Of a DNA stretch of 64,000 nucleotides, positions 34,455 through 44,561 are shown in pieces. The notes beneath the pieces were generated by a model that did no database searches, had not been told where the DNA came from, and was given only the letters and a program-made list of their open reading frames with translations. The position numbers and the translations under genes are program-made. This DNA is from Telopea speciosissima (taxonomy: Eukaryota > Streptophyta > Magnoliopsida > Proteales > Proteaceae). Numbering within the stretch: position 1 is the stretch's first letter; every line of letters begins with the position of its first letter. The DNA lies in NCBI RefSeq assembly GCF_018873765.1, contig NC_057919.1, positions 20,128,698-20,192,697 on the forward strand. The letters run 5' to 3'.

Positions 34455-36621
34455 TGGGTCTGGCCGGGCCACAAACCCCCCCTATCAGTGTAACTAGGCT
34501 TCGGATGATGCCGCTGATCTTCGGACGGTGTTGCCGACTTTCTGTGGTTTTTCATTTGAATTCTTGGAGATGCTGACCGAATTTGGATCGATACGGTCAT
34601 TTTTCTTGTGCCTGAGTCTTTATCATGGGTTTATGGGTGACTTGAGAAAGTTACCATCTCCATATCCGTGTTGTCGTCATTGCCGGGGATGACAAAATTC
34701 AATATCTACAGATTGTTCGATATTGTATGGTTTTTAAGGTGATCGATATCGATAACTGGCCGATACCATATTGGTGAATAGTATGGACAAGGGATAAAAT
34801 AGTTAAATAAAACCCTTTTTCTAAGGAAAACCAAGGGTAAACTTGTTCAATACGGCCAATCCATGACTGATACCCGATCTGATATCATGCACTAAAACCA
34901 TGGTTTAGGGTTTTGATTTTTGCGATTATGCCTCTATACTTTATTAAAGGTAAGTTGTTTTTATTTTTTTACACTTAAAACTTCATGTTCATATTATTAT
35001 ATATGTAAACACATATAGTCTTTTTACCAAAAAAAAACACATATAGTCTTGGTTCGGTACAAACACTTCGACTCGATACATATCAAACGATTTTTTCTTC
35101 AAAATCGATACCATATCGAAAAGTACTAAAACTGTTCCGAATCTTCTTCAATATGATTCGATGATTTTATCTCTGAATACCAGCATGGCTAGGAACTTCA
35201 CTGAAGTCATTAACTATGGTTCGTTCCAGTGTCATCGGTGTGTCAAGGAATGCTTGGCAATTGCTTGCTATCTTTCGTGCTACCATCTCCATCTTTCATT
35301 AGATAACCTTCTTGGCTGCAAAACTGCAAACAATCCGACATGAAATTACAAAACCCTAACAGCACAATAGGTCCAAATTCCGAAACAAAGTCCATTAAGG
35401 ACCATCAAAATCATCGGCATGAGTCGAAAATGTCCTCCATCAATACACTAAAAAAATCTCCCAAATTGGACTCATGTTCAATGCTGAGCATAGTTACAAA
35501 CACATAAACCCTATAATAAATAGATCAAAGTTTTCTACAAGGACAGTGTAAGAAGGAATCTACACACTACATCCAAAGAGGGGTTGAAAAATGGTATCAT
35601 AGATATGGGGCCTACATGATGCCCACATGGTTAGAATAAAAGAGAAAAGTTAAGTGTGTGTCTCACTTTTTATTATGTGAGGAAGGTATATAGGAATTTG
35701 TATAAGGGCAATGTATGCCACGACAAGAAATATGGGGGCTAAATATCGGTCTAGCACTAACGAACCCTCAAATCCACAAGGTAATAAGAACCCTAATTCC
35801 AGTGAGGAAAAAGTAAATAAAACAAATTTTGTTATAAACTTCAAAATGTCTTTATTTCATCCATAACGACCTTTATATAATAAAGATTACAAAGCAAGGA
35901 ATCCAAACTAAAATAGCAAACATAATAAAGTAGGAAACTAACATCCTTAATCACACAACTTTGGAGGCAAGGTACACCCCTTAAATGTCCGAATTTGCCC
36001 CCAATCCGGTGGTCCCATGACTCATCATTTGGAGCATCAAAATGTCATAGAGCACTGACTGCCATTTGGAAATTGGTATTATGGCTCCTGTAACTCCACT
36101 TGAGTCAAATATCATGACCCTTGGAAGTTGGGTTAAAATTCAGTATTTTGGCCTGATCGGGTGGACCTTTGCCGGTCCAACCAATCCAAAACTTCTTCAG
36201 AAATCTTTTCGACATCAATGTACCTATCTTTTCCCACAATAAATTTACAGCGCAAAAAATACAATATTATAGCATATTTTTGTATAGGGAAAAGGCTGGG
36301 CATACCACCTACGTATTGCAAGTTAGCGTCTGCTATGTTTATCCCTCTCTTCCCCCCTCCCTTTGAAATGACCCCCAGCTCCTTCTGTATGATGCCCTAT
36401 CTTGCACCCCCATTGGTGCCGCCTCCGTGTGTCTGTATGAAACAACGTAAATATGTATTTATATAATGGGAAAAAGAAGACTGCAAGGTGGCATGGCGTC
36501 TATGACACAGGAAAGGTGGAATGACTGCCTTCCCCCCCCCCCCCCTAAAATGAAAATATAACCCCTTTTGGATGGCCCCACATGCACTTTATCAGCACAA
36601 GGGGCACAGAGCCTGGCAGTG
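34455..36621. other. Repeat-derived spacer without recognised gene
   Basis: 34690-34905 belongs to the GATACC dispersed-repeat family (AAACCCTTTTTCTAAGGAAA, ACCATATTGGTGAATAGTAT). 35040-35150 carries more of the same words. 35820-36140 resembles an old terminal-repeat fragment with TTCATCCATAACGACC. A C14-15 tract lies at about 36532-36546. Short ORFs here have no motif. Confidence 0.4.
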
Positions 36622-37603
36622 ATCCCCCTCCATTATATAAATTGGGGACAAGAATGCTACATGGTCGCGTGGCTCCTATGCCGGCGTGCAGGCCAATGGG
36701 AGTATAGCAACAGGTAGCATTCTCTTGCCCATATAAACTATATTGAATATTGAGTTGGGCCAAGTCCTTAACTTCGCATGCCAAGGTGGGAAAGACCTGC
36801 AATGAAAATCTCAAGACAACGTCCGATCAAATACAAGTTGAGATTTTCAGGCTCGGCCGATTTCGGCTGCCAGTTGCCACACCTAGTCGAATTGTTCAGC
36901 AGCTCAACAAGTGCACTCAACTAAATTGGATTTCAAATACAACACAGAACAAACTTCTGCTACTTGGGCCTGTGTAGATCCAAACAGGACTTCAAAACAT
37001 TTGCACCGCAATGATGGAAATTGGTAATAGTCAAAAGTTTATATGAGAAACAACTGATTCTTCATTAGTAAAACAAATACCCTAACACACTATCATCAAT
37101 TTGAACGGGAAGAAAAGTGAATGTTGTTTTCTAATTTATAAACCAGAAACCACTCCTACCAATGGTATCAATTTTGAATTATTGGCTACAAATATTATGG
37201 GTCCTCCTCACTCTAAGCAAAGACAAGCATCTTCTATCGGATAAAAAAAAGATTCTATTTCAATCCAATTCAATAAAACAAAATCAATCGACAATGTCAT
37301 GGAAAAAAATCCTCTGCAGTGCACTAATCTGACGGTGCACAACAATGCGAGTTGAGAGTTCAATACGTGGAAGATGCGACATCTAATGGTACAGAGCTCG
37401 AGAAGAAAGAAAAGAAAAAAAAACTATCTTGCATCGAGCTTCCACTGTTGGATGAAGCTTCTTCCACGTGTTGAGGTGTCAGGGCAGCACTGCAGTGCAC
37501 CACTAGATGCCCGCACTGCAGAGGATTTTAATGACGAAGATAGTAGAAACTCAAAGCACAGTAAACCTTGAACCTATGAGTCATGTACGTACACATGGAA
37601 TAA

Positions 37604-37768
37604 TTATCACCTCCAATTCGCTGCCCGCTCCAATTCCTCACATAGGAGAGGAAATGACCAACCTACCTCATCTTGGGCAGTGTGTTCGGGCAGGGGGTAT
37701 GGTGGTCATTTTCGCTCCTATGTGAGGAATTGGAGGAATTGGAGCGGGCAGCGAATTGGAAGCGATAA
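37604..37768. repeat. TTATC...GATAA hairpin element, copy 1
   Basis: 165 bp. Arms read TTATCACCTCCAATTCGCTG then CCCGCTCCAATTCCTCACAT at the left, with a near-perfect inverted copy at the right that ends GATAA. The unpaired core contains CTTGGGCAGTGTGTTCGGGC and AGGGGGTA(T/G). The right arm has an extra CTCCAATTC, a small internal duplication. The same core is found at 40686 and 56391 with different inner arm sequence. Confidence 0.65.
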
Positions 37769-38933
37769 CGATTCCGTACAACACATGCGTTTATTTCTGT
37801 TTGCATGCACCAATTGAGTTTCTTCATCTAATAGTATAAGACTTTGTAACCAAGAACAACTGGTCTAAGCCAAGAACAAGGAATGGATTAAATTTACTAA
37901 ATCTAGCTAGTACTTCAAGAGATATTGTAACCAAGGCTCATTCATTCATTTAAAGAGATTAAAAATTGTACAGATTATAAAAAAAAAATCCAATCGTATA
38001 CAGAAAGATGAAGGGGGAAAATAAAAAACTCAAACATACAACAATATCTTTAGGGAAAATATTGATAGTCACATTGTCTCTCACACTCTCCCTTTCTGAC
38101 ATGTGGGTCCATTTATACGAATTGTGTGGTTATCAATTCCATGCTCCCATTGGATTGGCAATGGGGGATTCCATCCCACACTGGTAGCATGTTGATCCCT
38201 TGTCCATATCTTTATATATGAGCAGTCAATTACTCGATCGACTTCACAAGACAACACCAGATAGGTTCCTTAGTTTTATAAAAGCCAAAGCTTGAAAGTT
38301 GTGGGTTACTAGACACCACAAGTCCACAAGTGCAAGTCGGCAAGTCGCAAGCTGTGAATCAAGCACCACAAAAAAAATTCTCAATTGATTTAGACACTTC
38401 ATTTATCAAAACAATAAATTTTTGAGTTAGACACTTGGACATGGAACAAAAACTTTGAACCGCGTTACCCAATTGTGAGTCCAGATATCCTCTATCCATG
38501 TGGGGTGCCACACAACATGGTGAGAGCCACTTAATTGGAATCTTCACCCGTCATGTGGGTCCAGACTCCCAAAAATGGAGTAATACATTATACATGGCAC
38601 CTATTCTCCCACCAAAAACGATGGGCCAACAGTGAGAGTATTGTGATTGGTGGTCCCAACCCCCGGTGAACTAGCTAGCTTTCTCTTCCTTGAAAAAAAA
38701 ATTTACTGCTACACTTGTAATAGGGAATGTTCCTAGTACAAGGCTGGCTACTAGGGTTGTAAACGGCTTCGGATAGTGTTATATTTGTATTCGCATCCAT
38801 ATTTTCTACAAGTGTAGCAGCAAAATTTCGTCCCTCTACGATAGTATAGCTTCAGGACATTACATTCCAAGATTCCATGTTAGCTTCTTCTTCCCCGCAT
38901 TCATAAACCTCGTTACAATTTGCAAGAGTACTT

Positions 38934-38939
38934 TATAAA
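38934..38939 (+). promoter_or_regulatory. TATA box of UGT-D
   Basis: TATAAA in the shared context ACTTTATAAACTATGAAG, 131 bases before the ATG, as in UGT-C and UGT-F. Confidence 0.7.
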
Positions 38940-39069
38940 CTATGAAGTACCAGCTTACTAGTAATTAACAACCCAAGACCCAATCTCCAGCTCGATTTCC
39001 CAGTCCTTTCTTTCTTTCTTTCTCAATAATACTTCAGTCTTCAGCCCAACCTAATCAAACAAACCCCCA

Positions 39070-40515
39070 ATGGATTCTGAAACTCATAAAAAACTTCACG
39101 CCTTCTTCTTCCCAGTCATGGCACAGGGCCACTTGATTCCAATGATAGACATCGCCAGGCTATTTGCAAGCCGTGGTGTGAAGGTGACTATACTCACCAC
39201 TCCCTCCAACGCATCTCTTTTCTCCAACACCATTGATTGTGATGCACAATTGGGTCTCGACATCTCTGTTCAACTCATCCCATTCCCTTCAGTCGAGGCT
39301 GGATTACCAGAAGGATGCGAGAACCTTAGTTCTATTACTTCCCCTTCCATGACCAACAACTTCTTCAAGGCTCTAGATTTGTTCCAACTACCCTTGGAGA
39401 AACTTCTTCAAGAACAACAATATCCTGCTCATTGTATCATAGCTGGCATGTTCTTCCCCTGGGTTACGGACTTGGCTACCAAGCTTGGAATTCCGAGGTT
39501 TATCTTCTGTGGGACCAGTTTCTTTTCCCGCTGTGTCACGGACAGCATAAAACGCTATGCCCCTCATCAGAGCCTTAAATCCAATTCGGATCCATTCATC
39601 GTGCCGAGCCTTCCCGATCAAATAGAGCTCACAAGATCGCAGGTGCCCGAAACCAAAAGTGAGTTTGCCGAGTTGCTTGAACGCGTTAGAAAATCAGAAG
39701 AAAGAAGCCATGGAGTCTTGTTTAACAGCTTTTATGAGTTGGAGCCAGCTTATGCTGATCACTACAAGAAGGTCATAGGAAGGAAGGCATGGGACATAGG
39801 CCCTGTTTCACTCAGAAACAGAGATTTTGCGGATAAGGCTCAGAGGGGAAACAATACTTATATTGATGGACACGAGTACTGCCTGAATTGGCTTGACAAG
39901 AAGAAATCGAACTCGGTTCTCTACGTTTGCTTTGGAAGTGTGACACGATTCACGGCTTCTCAACTAGTAGCGATTGCGATGGCCCTCGAGACTTCTGGAC
40001 ACCCATTCATTTGGGTTGTGAGGTCCGAGGAGAGGGAGATTCCAGAAGGGTTTGAAGAGAGGAATGAAGGGAAGGGTCTAATAATAAGGGATTGGGCACC
40101 TCAAGTTTTGATACTGGACCATCCTGCCGTGGGAGGGTTTGTGACCCATTGTGGATGGAACTCGACTCTTGAAAGCGTGAGTGCAGGGGTGCCCATGATC
40201 ACTTGGCCTTTATTTGCAGAGCAGTTCTACAATGAGAAGCTGGTGACACAAGTGTTGAGGATAGGAGTGAGTGTAGGAGCTCATGAATGGAGTGGATTTG
40301 TAGGTGAGGGAAATGCAGCTGCAGTGAAGAGAGAGGACATAGAGAAGGCTGTGGAGCAGTTGATGGGTGGTGGAGAAGAAGCAGAGCGCATGAGCAGTCG
40401 AGCTACAGAGCTCAAAGAGAAGGCGAGAAGAGCTGTTGAAGAAGGGGGCTCATCGTACACCAACTTAACGAATTTGATCGAAGAGCTGAGGTTGCATGTG
40501 CGGCTTGAAGCCTAG
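39070..40515 (+). CDS. UGT-D: UGT73-type glycosyltransferase, catalytic Asp replaced
   Basis: Open single-exon gene of 481 residues. His21 (MAQGH) and the PSPG box (about 342-385, WAPQ to FAEQ) are intact. The aspartate that pairs with the catalytic His in this family is Gly126: the segment reads IIAGMFFPW where all other copies read VAD or IAD. The codon is GGC (39445-39447), one base from GAC. Neighbouring changes also lie in the acceptor pocket: His121 where others have Asp, FCGTSFFSRC for FHG.SFFSLC, and Cys57 for Arg in TIDCDAQ. The frame is clean, so it may be a young non-functional copy or a protein with another activity. Start MDSETHK aligns with MGSETHK elsewhere, with a TATA box 131 bases upstream. 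Confidence 0.92.
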   Translation: MDSETHKKLHAFFFPVMAQGHLIPMIDIARLFASRGVKVTILTTPSNASLFSNTIDCDAQLGLDISVQLIPFPSVEAGLPEGCENLSSITSPSMTNNFFKALDLFQLPLEKLLQEQQYPAHCIIAGMFFPWVTDLATKLGIPRFIFCGTSFFSRCVTDSIKRYAPHQSLKSNSDPFIVPSLPDQIELTRSQVPETKSEFAELLERVRKSEERSHGVLFNSFYELEPAYADHYKKVIGRKAWDIGPVSLRNRDFADKAQRGNNTYIDGHEYCLNWLDKKKSNSVLYVCFGSVTRFTASQLVAIAMALETSGHPFIWVVRSEEREIPEGFEERNEGKGLIIRDWAPQVLILDHPAVGGFVTHCGWNSTLESVSAGVPMITWPLFAEQFYNEKLVTQVLRIGVSVGAHEWSGFVGEGNAAAVKREDIEKAVEQLMGGGEEAERMSSRATELKEKARRAVEEGGSSYTNLTNLIEELRLHVRLEA

Positions 40516-41020
40516 GGTAACAGTCAACAATTTTTTTTTTCTCTGTGGGTTTTCTCGAAGAGGCCGGCTCAGGTTCACCTGGATGGTGTTTCAGGCATGA
40601 ACATGAGCGGAGTCCTTCCTCTAAGAACATTGTAAGAAGAAATCTGCATACTACAACCAATGAGAGGTTGGAAAATGCAAAATTTTTATCCTCTCAATTA
40701 CACTGCCCGTACTTGACGTCAAGTACATCTAATAGAGGGAGGTGAACCCCACCTTGGGCAGTGTGTTCGGGCAGGGGGTAGAATAGTCATTTCTATCTCC
40801 TCTATTAGATGTACTTGACGTCAAGTACGAACAGTGTAATTGAGAAGATAAAGATGCGGAAAATGGTAACTGAATAGTATAAAGAAATGTCGTAGGGTTT
40901 CACTATTTATTATATGAAAAAGATGTAAAGGTATCTTGTAAGGGGCACTGTAGCAATCTTTTTCTCTTTTCTTATGAAAATAAGATTGTGAAAATGGTTT
41001 TTGCCAGGGAGCATGGAGTG
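40516..41020. repeat. 3' flank of UGT-D, copied behind UGT-E
   Basis: Matches 56220-56730 almost base for base, starting with GGTAACAGTCAACAATT. It carries the hairpin element at 40686-40851. It probably includes the 3' UTR. No other gene. Confidence 0.7.
40686..40851. repeat. TTATC...GATAA hairpin element, copy 3
   Basis: 166 bp, starting 171 bases after the UGT-D stop codon. The left arm TTATCCTCTCAATTACACTG, CCCGTACTTGACGTCAAGTA, CATCTAATAGAGG is repeated inverted at the right, ending GATAA. Each arm holds the 18-base palindrome GTACTTGACGTCAAGTAC. The core CTTGGGCAGTGTGTTCGGGC, AGGGGGTAGAATAGTCATTT is the same as in copy 1. If transcribed with the gene it would form a long RNA hairpin in the 3' UTR. 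Confidence 0.7.
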
Positions 41021-41086
41021 ATCCCCCTCCCTTATATAAATTGGGGACAAGAATGCTACATGGTCGTGTGGCTCCTATGCCGACAT

Positions 41087-41240
41087 GGGATTGAGATCCT
41101 CTCTCGCACGGGACGATGTCCAACGCACATCGTCTGGCTGGGGAGGCCTCGATCCACGCACCATTGCACCGGGATGTGTGCGGTAGTGTGGATTGAAGCC
41201 CCTTAGCTGCACGATGTGCGCTGGAGATGATCTTGATCCG
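41087..41240. repeat. MITE inserted after duplication of the UGT-D/E units
   Basis: About 154 bp present in the E unit and absent at the matching place in the D unit (36690-36700, CCTATGCCGGCG). Ends are inverted: GGATTGAGATCCTCTC and, reversed, GGATCAAGATCATCTC; inner ACGCACATCGT and GCGCACATCGT also pair. Its absence from the other copy gives the insertion site and shows it arrived after the duplication. Confidence 0.7.
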
Positions 41241-42161
41241 CCGGCGTGTGGGCCAATGGGAGTATAGCATCAGGTAGCATTCTCTTGCCCATATAAACTA
41301 TATTGAATATTGGGTTGGGCCAAGTCTTTAACTTCGCTTGCCAAGGTGGGAAAGACCTGCAATGAAAATCTCAAGACAACGTCCGATCAAAGACAAGTTG
41401 AGATTTTCAGGCTTGGGCGGTTTGAGCTGCCAGTTGCCACACCTAGTCGAATTGTTCAGCAGCTCAACAAGTGCACTCAACTAAATTGGATTTCAAATAC
41501 AACACAGAATAAACTTCTGCTACTTGGGCCTGAGTAGATCCAAACAGGACTTCAAAACATTTGCACCAAAGATGGAAATTGGTAATAGTCAAAAGTTTAT
41601 ATGAGAAACAACTGATTCTTCATTAGTAAAACAAATACCCTAACACGCTTTCATCAATTTGAACGGGAAGAAAAGTGAATGTTGTTTTCTGATTTATAAA
41701 CCAGGAACCACTCCTACCAATGGTATCAATTCTGAATTATTGGCTACAAGTGTTATGGGTCCTCCTCACTCTAAGCAAAGACAAGCATCTTCTATCGGAT
41801 AAAAAAAAGATTCTATTTCAATCCAATTCAATAAAACAGAATCAATCGACAACGTCATGGAAAAAAATCCTCTGCAGTGCACTAATCTGACGGTGCACAA
41901 CAATGCGGGTTGAGAGCTCAACACGTGGAAGATGTGACATCTAATGGTTCAGAGCTCGAGAAGAAAGAAAAGAAAAAAAAACTGTCTTGCATCGAGCTTG
42001 CACTATTGGATGAAGCTTCTTCCACATGTTGAGCTATCAGGATAGCACTATAGTGCACCGCTAGATGCCTGCAGTGCAGAGGATTTTAATGAAGAAGACA
42101 ATAGAAACTCAAAGCACAGTAGACCTTGAACCTATGAGTCATGTACGTACACATGGAATAA

Positions 42162-42313
42162 TTATCACCTCCAATTCGCTGCCCGCTCCAATTCCTCATA
42201 TAGGAGAGGAAATGACCACCCTACCTCATCTTGGGGAGGGGGTATGGTGGTCATTTCAGCTCCTAAGTGAGGAATTGGAGGAATTGAAACGGACAACGAA
42301 TTGGAGGCGATAA
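42162..42313. repeat. TTATC...GATAA hairpin element, copy 2
   Basis: Counterpart of copy 1 in the duplicated unit, 152 bp. The centre has lost the GCAGTGTGTTCGG part (CATCTTGGGGAGGGGGTATG) and the right arm has several changes (GAATTGAAACGGACAACG), so the hairpin is weaker than in copy 1. Confidence 0.6.
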
Positions 42314-42610
42314 CGATTCCGTATGACACATGCGTTTATTTCTATTTGCATGTACCAATTGAGTTTCTTCATCTAATAGTATAAGACTTTGTAACCAAGA
42401 ACAACTGGTCTAAGCCAAGAACAAGGAATGGATTAAATTTACTAAGTCTAGCTAGTACTTCAAGAGATATTGTAACCAAGGTTTATTCATTCATTTAAAG
42501 AGATTAAAAATTGTACAGATTATAAAAAATAATAATAATAAAATCCAATCGTATACAGAAAGATGAAGGGGGAGAATAAAAAACTCAAACATACAACAAT
42601 ATCTTTAGGG

Positions 42611-42755
42611 AGGCGTGCGCCCAGGATGCTACCCGGGAGTATATAGCGGCTGAGCTGTGCCGTACACATCTTGGCGCATGCCTAGGGATGTGTGCGGCAT
42701 AGCTCAACGGCTAGCAGCACCCTAAACGTGCTGGGCTCCCTGGAGACGAGCTAAA
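42611..42755. repeat. Second post-duplication hairpin element
   Basis: About 145 bp of GC-rich sequence in the E unit in place of AAAATATTGATAGTCACATT at 38056 in the D unit. Inner arms GAGCTGTGCCGTACACATC and GAGCTATGCCGCACACATC (reversed) pair well; outer GCGCCCAG and GAGCCCAG pair loosely. A MITE-like insertion, unrelated to the TTATC family. Confidence 0.6.
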
Positions 42756-43578
42756 TTCTCTCACTCTCCCTTTCTGACATGTGGGTCCTTTTATACAAAT
42801 TGTGTGGTTATCAATCCCATGCTCCCATTGGATTGGCATGGGGATTCCATCCCACACTGGTAGCATGTTGATCCCTTGTCCATATCTTTATATATGAGCC
42901 GTCAATTACTCGATCGACTTCACAAGAAAACGCCAGATAGGTTCCTTAGTTTTATAAAAAGCCAAAGCTTGAAGGTTGTGGGTTACTAGACACCACAAGT
43001 GCAAGTCGGCAAGTCGCAAGCTGTGAATCAAGCACCACAAAAACAATTCTCAACAGATTTAGACACTTCATTTATCAAAACAATAAATTTTGAGTCAGAC
43101 ACTTGGCATGGTACAAAACCTTTGAACCGCGTTACCCAATTGTGAGTCCGGATATCCTCTATCCATGTGGGGTGCCACACAACATGATGAGAGCCACTTA
43201 ATTGGAATCTTCACCCCTCATGTGGGTCCACACTCCCAAAAATGGAGTAATACATTATACATGGCACCTATTCTCCCACCAAAAAGTCAAAAGATGGGCA
43301 ACAGTGAGAGTATTCTGACTGGTGGTTTCAATCCCCAGATACAGGAGCGTGCAAAAGACATTCCAATGCAGGTGAACTAGCTAGCATTCTCTTCCTTGGA
43401 AAAATTTTTGCTGCTACACTTGTAAGAGGAATGTTCCTAGTACAAGGTTGGCAGCCAAGGAAATAGAATAATTCACTTCCCCTTCACACTCTCCCTTCGG
43501 AGTTAAGGCTCTCATTTCCCAGTCCTTTGTTTCTTTTCTTAGTAATACTTCAGCTAGCCCAACCTAATCATGCCACCA

Positions 43579-43929
43579 ATGGGTTCTGAAACTCATAAAC
43601 AATTTCACGCCTTCTTCGTCCCACTCATGGCTCAGGGCCACTTGATCCCAATGACAGATATCACCAGGCTATTTGCAAGCCGTGGTGTGAAGGTGACTAT
43701 ACTCACCACTCCCTCCAACGCATCTCTCTTTTCCAACACCATTGATCGTGATGTACAATTAGGTCTTGACATCTCTGTTCAACTCATCCCATTCCCTTCA
43801 GTCGAGGCTAGATTACCAGAAGGATGCGAGAACCTTAGTTCTACTACTTCCCCTTCCATGACCAACAACTTCTCGAAGGCTCTAGACTTGCTCCAACCAC
43901 CCTTCGAGTTTAAACTTCTTCAACAACAA
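43579..43929 (+). pseudogene. UGT-E 5' part, cut by a Gypsy element
   Basis: First 117 codons of a UGT-D-like gene, MGSETHKQFHAFFVPLMAQG onward, with the catalytic His. An in-frame ATG nine bases earlier (43570) is unlikely to be the ancestral start. The frame ends two codons inside the LTR. Coding differences (PMTDITRLF, SVEARLPEG) suggest relaxed constraint. The core promoter is missing. The gene continues at 55105, past the 11.2-kb insertion, which lies just before the segment with the catalytic Asp. Confidence 0.92.
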
Positions 43930-44495
43930 TGATGAACCACAAATCATCCCCACCAATCGGAAGATGCCATGTGTCCCTAAGAAAGAAGATCCATCTGGAC
44001 GTCCTCTCCTCCAAGGCAACGTACTCCAACGGGATATAAGTACGAGTTAGATTACACTACGTCAACAACAAGATGAACACCTCTGCAGGACTCCAGAGCC
44101 TGGCTTACTACTCACGTAACCCACATGGACTCAAGAAGGACCTAGTCATCCGAAAGGATCTATCCATCTAGAAGGACAACCCTACTGGGACTCTAAATCT
44201 CGCCGAAAAATGACCAATCAGAGAGGAGCCCTGTTACTCAGGGAAACCTCCACCTACGAAGAAGACTCCACATCAACTAGGGACTCTCCACTCTGCCATG
44301 CACTACTATAAAAGAGAAGGTATTTCACACCCTCAACTCATCTTGAATAATCTCTATTCATCTGTTTGCTCAGGAGATCTCACTTTGGCATCGGAGAGCC
44401 CTAGGCCAGAACCACACCGGTTCTCTCTGGTGACTTACTTGGTCCTCTTGCAGGTGACGACACTCGTAGGACCGCGACGATTTCTTGATGCAACA
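43930..44495 (+). repeat. 5' LTR of the Gypsy element
   Basis: 566 bp. A probable TATA box, ACTACTATAAAAGAGAAGG, lies at 44302-44320. Compared with the 3' LTR I count about 24 substitutions, mainly transitions, plus a 2-base and an 18-base indel (the 3' copy has a duplicated CTGGAAGGATCTATCC-like segment at about 54760). Confidence 0.93.
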
Positions 44496-44498
44496 GAT

Positions 44499-44516
44499 TG
44501 GCGCCGTCTGTGGGAA
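44499..44516 (+). other. Primer-binding site of the Gypsy element
   Basis: TGGCGCCGTCTGTGGGAA begins three bases after the 5' LTR. It fits the TGGCGCCGTTGCCGGGGA-type site (tRNA-Asp) used by Tat/Athila elements in its first nine bases, but not fully in the second half. Confidence 0.7.
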
Positions 44517-44561
44517 CGACGCGAGCCATTACATCTACTAGCTCGCTTCCATACTTATACA

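Larger units (their letters stand above)
36622..39069. repeat. Upstream part of the UGT-D unit
   Basis: Near-identical to 41021-43569 upstream of UGT-E for about 1.7 kb (36622-38700 against 41021-43440), with shared runs of over 100 bases. Block 2 has two extra hairpin elements (41087-41240, 42611-42755). From about 38735 to 39000 the UGT-D copy has sequence (including its TATA box) that is missing or replaced in UGT-E. 38340-38600 is also shared, inverted, with the UGT-C upstream region. Confidence 0.75.
41021..43569. repeat. Upstream part of the UGT-E unit (second copy)
   Basis: Second copy of the UGT-D upstream region (36622-38720). After CCTAGTACAAGG (about 43435) it leaves the UGT-D text: the 250 bases that hold the TATA box in UGT-D are replaced by about 70 bases of C/T-rich sequence (CACTTCCCCTTCACACTCTC), and homology resumes at TTTCCCAGTCC just before the start codon. 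Confidence 0.75.
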
